From contig JADFOK010000001.1 of assembly GCA_022562895.1 (NCBI GenBank), forward strand, positions 1 through 64,000: a stretch of DNA of 64,000 nucleotides, given 5' to 3'. The stretch is from Bacteroidota bacterium (GTDB taxonomy: Bacteria; Bacteroidota; Bacteroidia; Flavobacteriales; Flavobacteriaceae). The notes under the pieces were generated by a model. It ran no database searches and was not told the origin of the DNA. It saw only the letters and a list, made by a program, of their open reading frames with translations. Position numbers and translations under genes: made by a program. Of this stretch, positions 19,561 to 25,852 are shown one piece after another. Position 1 is the first letter of the stretch. The number at the start of each line of letters is the position of its first letter.

Positions 19561-20972
19561 TACATCATATTTCGAAGGAATTAGACCCCCCCGAAATACT
19601 ACGGAATAATTATTTAAATCAAGTTAACAATTTTACAAATCAATTTATCAATGGTATAGAACGAGTTAAAGCTTATTCTAATGCAAAACCAAACACTAAT
19701 GTATTTTCTATAAATAACAAAAAAAAACCACTGAGAGAAATTCTTAAAATCTATACCGAAGAAGTTGTTGAAAAAGGTATAAAACCTGCTTCAGGGGGAC
19801 ACCTTGGTTATATTCCCGGGGGTGGAATCTATACCTCAGCTCTGGCAGACTATATTGTTGATATTACTAACGAATATACTGGAATGTATTTTGCCTCACC
19901 CGGAGGTGTGACTTTAGAAAATGAACTCATAGATTGGATGAAATCTATTTTTGGATTTCCTAAAACAGCCATTGGTAATTTAACTTCTGGTGGTTCAATT
20001 GCAAATTTAATCGCTTTAACCGCTGCTCGTGATAAACATAAAATAAAGTCAAATAATATTACCAATAGCGTAATTTATGTGAGTCCACAAGTCCATCATT
20101 GTATCAATAAAGCATTGCGTATTATCGGTTTAGAAGATGTTATAATTCGCCATCTCGAACTTGATGACAATTCTAGAATTTTATCTGATGATTTGAAATC
20201 AAAAATTGAAAATGATACTTCATTGGGCTTAAATCCTTTTTTGGTAATAGCATCCTCAGGAACCACAGACACTGGTGCTGTTGACCCTTTACAAGAAATA
20301 GGTAAGATTACCAAATCGTATAATTTATGGTACCATATTGATGCAGCCTATGGTGGGTTTTTCATTTTAACCAAGCAAAAGAAAGCACTTTTTAATGGAA
20401 TTGAACTGGCAGATTCTTTAGTAATTGATCCACATAAGGGTTTATTTTTACCCTATGGATTAGGAGCAGTTTTAGTTAAAGATAAAAAAGCAGTATATCA
20501 TTCTCACCATTATATCGCAAACTACATGCAAGATGCAATACAAGATTCGATGCCAGTAAATCCAGCAGATGTTTCGCCAGAACTTACCAAACATTTTAGA
20601 GGATTACGATTATGGTTACCCCTTCAATTACACGGTATTGAACCGTTTGTAGCCTGTTTGGAAGAAAAGTTATTACTTACTATCTACTTTAGAGAATGTA
20701 TAAAAAAGATTGGCTTTAAACTTGGGCCAGAACCAGACCTTTCGGTAAGTTACTTTTGGTATCCTTTAAAAAATGGTAATGAAAATATATTCAATGAAAA
20801 GCTCATGAAGGAGATCCATAACGATGGAGAGGTTTTTTTAAGTTCTACAATAATTAATGACAAGTTTGTGATCCGAATAGCTGTTTTATCATTTAGAACC
20901 AAATTACATACTATTGATAAAGCTATAACTATGATTGATAATGCTAGAAAAGTTATAACAGCTAGATTATAG
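19530..20972 (+). CDS. PLP-dependent amino acid decarboxylase (group II)
   Basis: The 480 residues belong to the aspartate aminotransferase-fold decarboxylases that act on aromatic or acidic amino acids. PHKGLFLPYG carries the PLP Schiff-base Lys303. The PLP ring is contacted by Asp271 in YHIDAAYGG. Other signatures are LTSGGSIANLIALTAARDKH near 150, VSPQVHHCINKALRIIG and ASSGTTDTGAVDPL. The start is GTG at 19530, which gives a short helical N-terminus and no signal peptide. The substrate (tyrosine, DOPA, tryptophan, diaminobutyrate or others) cannot be told from sequence. No transporter is adjacent. A degraded copy of the leader and first codons lies 0.9 kb upstream. Confidence 0.9.
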   Translation: MHTLKQKIIELHHISKELDPPEILRNNYLNQVNNFTNQFINGIERVKAYSNAKPNTNVFSINNKKKPLREILKIYTEEVVEKGIKPASGGHLGYIPGGGIYTSALADYIVDITNEYTGMYFASPGGVTLENELIDWMKSIFGFPKTAIGNLTSGGSIANLIALTAARDKHKIKSNNITNSVIYVSPQVHHCINKALRIIGLEDVIIRHLELDDNSRILSDDLKSKIENDTSLGLNPFLVIASSGTTDTGAVDPLQEIGKITKSYNLWYHIDAAYGGFFILTKQKKALFNGIELADSLVIDPHKGLFLPYGLGAVLVKDKKAVYHSHHYIANYMQDAIQDSMPVNPADVSPELTKHFRGLRLWLPLQLHGIEPFVACLEEKLLLTIYFRECIKKIGFKLGPEPDLSVSYFWYPLKNGNENIFNEKLMKEIHNDGEVFLSSTIINDKFVIRIAVLSFRTKLHTIDKAITMIDNARKVITARL

Positions 20973-21167
20973 AACAAGGTTTGTATTAACATTTAAACAA
21001 ATTATAATATATTAATCAAAAAAAAATGCTTTGTGTTTTAAATAAAAATAATCGAATCACAAAGTGATTTGATGTTAGAAATAGAGTTGAATAATTCATT
21101 ACTGCCCAAAGAATTCTTATCTTTAGTTACAATCTATTATGACAATAATAAAATAAACTTTATAGTT

Positions 21168-21938
21168 ATGAAAACGCTAAACATCCCTTTTCTTATTTTA
21201 GTACTATTATTGTTGCTTTCAAATAACATTTTTTCACAAGACGACAATAAATCTCAAGTGTATTGGATTCATGAAGATCCAGTTTACCCCTCCATGGTTG
21301 TTGATTACGAAGAAGCTGTTAAAGATTTAGTTTTTTCTTGTAAAAAATTCAATATTCAAGAAGCAAATTGGCTTGCATTATCTACAGACGATTTACGATA
21401 TTTTTTTGTAACTGCTATAGAAAAAATGGGGGATTTAGACAAGAGCCGGTTTGCTAATTTGAAAGATAAAATGGATCCGGATAAATTCGAAAAAATATTT
21501 GATACTTTTGATGATAGCTACGATACACACTATGATTACATTGTTCATTTAGATAAAGAATTATCTTATATGCCCGATGGAATTAATATTATTAAAGAAG
21601 GAAAACCGTTTAGAAAATTACAATATTGGTATGTTACACCTCAAAATTTCGACAAGGTAATAGAGATAGCAAAATCCTTTAAAGCACTTTACGAAAGGAA
21701 AAATTCTAAAGAGCATTATACCTTATATAGAAGTGGTTTTGGTGCTATAGGAGATTATATAATGGTAGCCATTGCAGCAAAAAGCCCAGAGGATTACGAA
21801 CGGGTTTATAGAGAAAATAAAGAATTATTAGGAGAAGAAGGGGATAAATTATATGCAGAGTTAATAAATACTATCATTAAGGTCGAAATTTTAGAAGGGT
21901 ATATACGATTGGATTTATCATACTTTCCAGAAAAATAA
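21168..21938 (+). CDS. Exported protein of unknown function
   Basis: I do not recognise this family. The ATG at 21168 is preferred over an in-frame ATG at 21069, because the later start gives a clean signal peptide: MKTLNIPFLILVLLLLLSNN, cut near IFSQ. The mature part is about 235 residues, highly charged and mixed alpha/beta. Its two halves may be related. VYWIHEDPVYPSMVVDYEEA and QYWYVTPQNFDKVIEIAKSF both begin with a YW strand followed by a helix, which suggests a tandem ferredoxin-like or dimeric barrel fold. There is no lipobox. It stands alone between the decarboxylase gene and a hairpin terminator at 22113. Confidence 0.75.
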   Translation: MKTLNIPFLILVLLLLLSNNIFSQDDNKSQVYWIHEDPVYPSMVVDYEEAVKDLVFSCKKFNIQEANWLALSTDDLRYFFVTAIEKMGDLDKSRFANLKDKMDPDKFEKIFDTFDDSYDTHYDYIVHLDKELSYMPDGINIIKEGKPFRKLQYWYVTPQNFDKVIEIAKSFKALYERKNSKEHYTLYRSGFGAIGDYIMVAIAAKSPEDYERVYRENKELLGEEGDKLYAELINTIIKVEILEGYIRLDLSYFPEK

Positions 21939-22112
21939 ATATATGCATTTATAGAACTTACCTGATTCAGATAAGCCAGAAATTAGTTAGTTAAACTTCG
22001 GAGATAAGGAGACTTTAAAAGATTTTGTAAAAGGTAATTAATTCATAAATAACTAAAATTATTTCCTCCTTTTACATTTTACAAAAATTGTATATTTATC
22101 AATTCAAAAACT

Positions 22113-22147
22113 AAAACCATCTGCTTACTTTAAGTAGATGGTTTTTA
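22113..22147. terminator. Hairpin terminator, probably bidirectional
   Basis: AAAACCATCT with GCTTA pairs with TAAGT-AGATGGTTTT around CTT, and TTTTTATT follows on the + strand. It lies 175 bases after the exported orphan gene. It also faces the decayed lipoprotein gene on the minus strand, where AGTTTTTG follows. The 21939-22112 stretch contains nothing else I can name. Confidence 0.75.
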
Positions 22148-22166
22148 TTGGGGACAAAAAAAGGTA

Positions 22167-22360
22167 TTACAATCTTTCAAAAGTGAGAAAATCAATTCCT
22201 CCGTTTCCTTAGTTAATATCAGTTTATTCAATTTTATAATTGCTTATTGAAACCATTTCCCAATCATCTGAAAGATCTTCAAAATTATCTGAAGAGCAAG
22301 CTATAGCAATTAAAACAAATGTTGCCACTATTAATATTCTTAATATACTCTTTTTCGTAA
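22167..22360 (-). pseudogene. Decayed small lipoprotein gene with C-terminal calycin-like segment
   Basis: The minus strand encodes a lipoprotein signal (KKSILRILIVATFVLIAIAC) and then NFEDLSDDWEMVSISNYKIE. A stop, TDIN, a second stop, and GNGGIDFLTFERL with a final stop follow. The last part matches the C-terminus of the neighbouring lipoprotein 22887-24275 (FNELNEDWDVIDI and SGGSGGLDTLVFEKL). The expected start codon reads ACG (22358-22356) in a context, ACGAAAAAGAG, that elsewhere nearby is ATGAAAAAGAG. Two internal stops, a lost start and a missing central domain indicate a pseudogene of the same lipoprotein family. Confidence 0.7.
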
Positions 22361-22400
22361 ATTAATATTTTTTCAATATTAATTATTTTATTGCATTTTT

Positions 22401-22632
22401 AAAAAACCGATAACTTTTGAGTAAACATTAACCAATCAAACATTTTTATCTACAATAAAAATTAAATATATCTCTCAAAAATTACCGGTTTTTCCTTCAT
22501 AAATAGCTAAAACTTAATATTTGCTGTCTGCTCTTGGCAAGGTTGGTTTTTTGTCGGATAACATAACAAACCAACCTCTTTACACCAAAAACATTTAAAA
22601 TCTCTTTTTCATAGATTTATAAATTTTAGTTA
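22401..22632 (-). repeat. Hairpin-rich element, unit 1 of a tandem pair
   Basis: Three inverted repeats are visible. P3 arms are 22401-22421 and 22474-22493 (core AAAACCGATAAC). P2 arms are 22539-22549 and 22568-22578 (AGGTTGGTTT with AAACCAACCT). P1 arms are 22504-22519 and 22617-22632 and are weaker. On the minus strand the box CTATGAAAAAGAGA lies at 22614-22601, between the P1 and P2 arms. In P3 the two differences between arms become G-U pairs if the minus strand is transcribed. The order and the boxes recur in unit 2. No protein longer than a few codons follows the ATG. Confidence 0.55.
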
Positions 22633-22638
22633 TTTTTT

Positions 22639-22885
22639 AAAAACCGATAACTCTAGTTTTTTTTACATTAACCTAACTAACTTTCTATATGCAATTATGT
22701 AGAACTTTAGTCACTATAATTATCGGTTTTCATTTATACTTTATTCTTAAATGGTCCCTAGGATTTACTTTTGGTGAAGTTGACTATTAAATTTTATTTA
22801 AATCACTAAAAAATAAGCCAACTTTTATCACCAAAAGCACAAACTAACAAAACAAAATCCTCTTTTTCATAGAGTAATCCTTGGG
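22639..22885 (-). repeat. Hairpin-rich element, unit 2 of a tandem pair
   Basis: This has the same architecture as unit 1. P3 arms are 22639-22657 and 22713-22731 (AAAACCGATAAC core). P2 arms are 22768-22783 and 22817-22837 (CTTTTGGTGA, with a 4-base bulge before AGTTG). P1 arms are 22756-22769 and 22873-22885 (CCCTAGGATTTACT with AGTAATCCTTGGG). The conserved box on the minus strand reads CTATGAAAAAGAGG at 22872-22859 and opens a reading frame of only eight codons (MKKRILFC). The unit begins one base after the stop codon of the upstream lipoprotein gene, so it would form its 3' untranslated region. Confidence 0.55.
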
Positions 22886-22886
22886 T

Positions 22887-24275
22887 TTATAATTTTTCAA
22901 ATACAAGGGTATCGAGTCCACCGCTTCCCCCACTAATATTTTCTAATTCAATACGGTTTATAAGGATATCTATTACATCCCAATCCTCATTTAATTCATT
23001 AAAAGGGATGGCTGTTCCAAAATCAAGAATTAAATTTAAAGAACCGGGGCTTCCATCAACTACCCATGTTCCGTAAAAAGTCTCTATCCCATTAGATACA
23101 ATAACATTGTTATAGGTATTAAAATTGAAAACAAAATCATTGAATAATTCGGTATTATTAACACCATTATTTAAGTACAAAGCAACGATCCATTGACCAT
23201 CCAGTAAAATTTCCACAAGATCTGTTGAGGGTATGTCACAAACAGTAGGCTCTCTATCAAACGTTAAATAATCGCTACCTGTATTACCTCCGCTTACATC
23301 TTCTAACTCTATAACTTCCATACTTGCATTTAGCACATCCCAATTGTCATTTAGTTCATTAAAGGGTATGTCATCACCAAAATCTAATTCTAAATAATGA
23401 TTATCACCATCGACACCCACAGCCCATGAGCCTACATAGTAATCGATTCCGTTATAAGCTAAAACTGTTCCCTCAGTTAAAAAAACAAATTCAAATTCAC
23501 AATAATTTGAAGTTAGATCATCCCCATCAAAAAAGTAAGCTACATACCAAGTAGCAGTTGTTAAATATTCTACTAAAGGCGCAGTGTCATTATCATTCTC
23601 TACACACTCATTTATGATGTTTTCAAGTTGTTCGTTATTCTCAATCAAAATGACAGTACCATCTTCGAGGATTACAGAAATAGGGTATTGTATGGTGAAA
23701 AAATAATTATCTCCCAAGTTTGATAAGAATAGAAATAATTCTATATCATTATTAATAATAACTGTTTCGGTAATATCTGTGTCGGAATTATACACGAAAA
23801 ATGTGATAGGATACACGAAATCAATACAATCGATTTCATTGTATGGTTGCCCATTTACACATTGTGCTATAAGAATTTTTAGTTCTGCTTTATTATTTAT
23901 TACTATTTGGGTATAATCTGCAAGAATAACAATTATAGGAAAGACAATTTCGATATCTTCTATAGTACCACCAGTTTCTTCAATGATGTTAATAATTAAT
24001 TGATAATCGTCTTCGTTTTCTATAACAATTTCAATTCCGTTTATAATGATTGTAAATGGAAAAGCTATGGTAAAGCAATCGCCCAGAATAATAAAATCGT
24101 CAATATCACCATCATTCATTGCCAACCTTAATAGTAATAATGTAAGTGATGATTCGTCTGTAAGAGCGTTTTCTTGGGGTTCTTCAATTATTTCTAATTC
24201 TTCTTGCTGACAAGAAGTAAAAAGAACACCAACTAATAACATAAGCAGGAATAATAATCTAATAGAATTTCGCAT
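22887..24275 (-). CDS. Repeat-containing lipoprotein with two calycin-like domains
   Basis: This lipoprotein has 462 residues and a signal ending at LFTSC (Cys22), followed by an acidic stretch (QQEELEIIEEP) that fits surface export. Four tandem units of about 35 residues lie at 66-100, 106-140, 150-186 and 191-225. Each has an FP or YPI core strand, a second beta strand with a V/I-I-x-N turn, and an acidic helix. Two related lipocalin-like domains of about 110 residues follow (about 234-345 and 350-462). They share a W-x-V-A opening, an IPFNELN(D/E)(N/D)WDV motif and an E(D/N)(I/V)SGG ending. The gene is divergent from, and next to, the sigma-FecR-TonB receptor locus. A role as a partner of that receptor is inferred from position only. 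Confidence 0.82.
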   Translation of the reverse strand: MRNSIRLLFLLMLLVGVLFTSCQQEELEIIEEPQENALTDESSLTLLLLRLAMNDGDIDDFIILGDCFTIAFPFTIIINGIEIVIENEDDYQLIINIIEETGGTIEDIEIVFPIIVILADYTQIVINNKAELKILIAQCVNGQPYNEIDCIDFVYPITFFVYNSDTDITETVIINNDIELFLFLSNLGDNYFFTIQYPISVILEDGTVILIENNEQLENIINECVENDNDTAPLVEYLTTATWYVAYFFDGDDLTSNYCEFEFVFLTEGTVLAYNGIDYYVGSWAVGVDGDNHYLELDFGDDIPFNELNDNWDVLNASMEVIELEDVSGGNTGSDYLTFDREPTVCDIPSTDLVEILLDGQWIVALYLNNGVNNTELFNDFVFNFNTYNNVIVSNGIETFYGTWVVDGSPGSLNLILDFGTAIPFNELNEDWDVIDILINRIELENISGGSGGLDTLVFEKL

Positions 24276-24377
24276 ATAATTTACCGGGTTTTATAGTAAA
24301 ACAGCTTATTAATAAAATACCCTACTTAAATAAATAAAAAAACTTTCTGCTTATCTTTACAATGCAATTTTCAAGGT

Positions 24378-24887
24378 ATGAATAACAAAAATAATGTATG
24401 CAATGAAGCTGTGTATTCTGATATATATGCTAAATATGCAAAATCTATATGGAACTTTATTTATTTTAAGTGTGGTAATGAAGAAGAAGCCAATGACCTG
24501 GTACAGGAAGCTTTTATAAAATTATGGATTCATTGTAGTTCAGTCACCAAAGAAAAGGCCAAATCTTTTTTATACACCGTTGTAAACAACACTTTTTTAA
24601 ATGTAGTAGCTCACAAAAAAGTTATATTAAAACATCATTCCCAATACAAGCATAAAATAAATAAAGAAACACCTCAATATATTATTGAAGAAAAGGAATT
24701 TATGGAAAAACTTCAAAATGCTATTAATGATTTGTCTGAAACACAACGTACAACTTTTTTATTAAGTAGAATTGAAGGAAAAAAATATAGAGAAATTGCA
24801 GAGATTCTTAGTATTTCTATAAAAACGGTCGAAAAACGAATGAGTCAGGCTTTGGCCTCTTTAAGAAAAGAAATAGAAAATTTATAA
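24378..24887 (+). CDS. ECF RNA polymerase sigma factor (FecI-like)
   Basis: This extracytoplasmic-function sigma-70 factor has 169 residues. Region 2 includes YAKYAKSIWNFIYFKCGN and EEANDLVQEAFIKLW, which bind core polymerase and the -10 element. Region 4 includes LSETQRTTFLLSRIEGKKYREIAEILSIS followed by KTVEKRMSQAL, the helix-turn-helix for the -35 element. No regulatory extension is present. It is followed after 47 bases by an anti-sigma FecR gene and then by a TonB receptor, the usual order of Bacteroidota cell-surface signalling loci. A TATCTTTA sequence 18 bases before the ATG is a near match to the -7 consensus. Confidence 0.93.
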   Translation: MNNKNNVCNEAVYSDIYAKYAKSIWNFIYFKCGNEEEANDLVQEAFIKLWIHCSSVTKEKAKSFLYTVVNNTFLNVVAHKKVILKHHSQYKHKINKETPQYIIEEKEFMEKLQNAINDLSETQRTTFLLSRIEGKKYREIAEILSISIKTVEKRMSQALASLRKEIENL

Positions 24888-24934
24888 TACTAAGGTAGGG
24901 TAAATAACAAATCAACTGTTTTACAATAGAATAA

Positions 24935-25852
24935 ATGGAAAATATGAGAAAAGACTACTTATTAGCCAAATGGTTAAACAAAAATATAACTAATGAAGAG
25001 CTTACAGAGTTAAAATCTTCGTCAGAATATGCTACCTATATTAAAATAGCAGAAGCTACATCGAAATTAAAAATACCCTCTTTTAATATTGATGCCAATT
25101 TTAAAGCAATTTCTTCCCAGATTAAACTCAAAGATAAAGTTATTAGACTAAAACCTATGGCAACTTTTTTAAAAATAGCTGCAGTCATAGCAGTTTTATT
25201 TACAGTTTATCTCTTTATAAATTCATTAGATACAACTATTGAAACCAAAATTGCAGAAAAACAATATTTTTTATTACCAGACGATTCTAAAGTAGTCCTC
25301 AATGCAAATTCTACTATTAATTACAATAAAAAAGACTGGAAAAAAAGCAGAGAACTTACACTTAATGGAGAAGCCTATTTTAATGTAAGTAAAGGGAAAA
25401 AATTTCTGGTAATAACTCAACTTGGCATAGTGAACGTCTTAGGTACACAATTTAATGTGTTGGCAAGAGATGATAATTTTTATATAAAATGTTATGAAGG
25501 ATTAGTTAGTGTTAGTTTTAACGACACAATAATTAAACTTTCTGCAGGTAAAAAACTAAAAATAGAAAATGGTGTTCTAATTAAACACTATAAAAACAAT
25601 ACCTCATCCCCTGGGTGGATAGCCAATGAAAGTAGTTTTGAGAATACTACATTAGCTATAGTTTTAAAGGAGTTCGAAAGACAATATCCAATAAAAATAA
25701 CCACTAAAAATATTAATGTAAATAAACGATTTTCTGGAAGCTTTACGCATAATAATCTTAATCTTGCGTTAAAGTCTGTGTGTGACCCATTAAATCTTTC
25801 ATTTACCATTAATGGTGAAGATGTAACCATCTATGCAAAAGACAATAAGTAA
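24935..25852 (+). CDS. FecR-type anti-sigma factor
   Basis: This inner-membrane protein has 305 residues and would hold the ECF sigma factor until the receptor signals. The short cytoplasmic N-terminus (to about 70) binds sigma in characterised relatives. One membrane segment, FLKIAAVIAVLFTVYLFI, lies at about 76-93. The periplasmic FecR domain (FLLPDDSKVVLNANSTINY, LNGEAYFNVSKGKKFLV) runs to about 195. The C-terminal DUF4974 secretin/TonB-like domain (FENTTLAIVLKEFERQYPIKI) fills 235-300. The gene overlaps the TonB receptor start by 20 bases, so the pair is likely coupled. It lacks the N-terminal zinc-finger type of other anti-sigma factors. Confidence 0.92.
   Translation: MENMRKDYLLAKWLNKNITNEELTELKSSSEYATYIKIAEATSKLKIPSFNIDANFKAISSQIKLKDKVIRLKPMATFLKIAAVIAVLFTVYLFINSLDTTIETKIAEKQYFLLPDDSKVVLNANSTINYNKKDWKKSRELTLNGEAYFNVSKGKKFLVITQLGIVNVLGTQFNVLARDDNFYIKCYEGLVSVSFNDTIIKLSAGKKLKIENGVLIKHYKNNTSSPGWIANESSFENTTLAIVLKEFERQYPIKITTKNINVNKRFSGSFTHNNLNLALKSVCDPLNLSFTINGEDVTIYAKDNK

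Noticed and set aside
19530..20972. Assignment of the decarboxylase to a named substrate such as tyrosine or glutamate
   Set aside because: The PLP residues are clear but substrate-defining positions and a partner transporter are not, so only the general group is stated.
21029..21064. Terminator of the decarboxylase gene (CTTTGTG with CACAAAG)
   Set aside because: The arms are only seven bases with a 22-base loop and no T run follows, so it was not listed.
22401..22493. Invertible promoter flanked by inverted repeats, as in Bacteroides phase variation
   Set aside because: The arms are imperfect, the enclosed segment contains no TAnnTTTG promoter, and no recombinase gene is nearby.
22401..22885. 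Integron attC sites
   Set aside because: The arms lack the paired GTTRRRY and RYYYAAC boxes in the required positions, and no integrase or gene cassettes are present.
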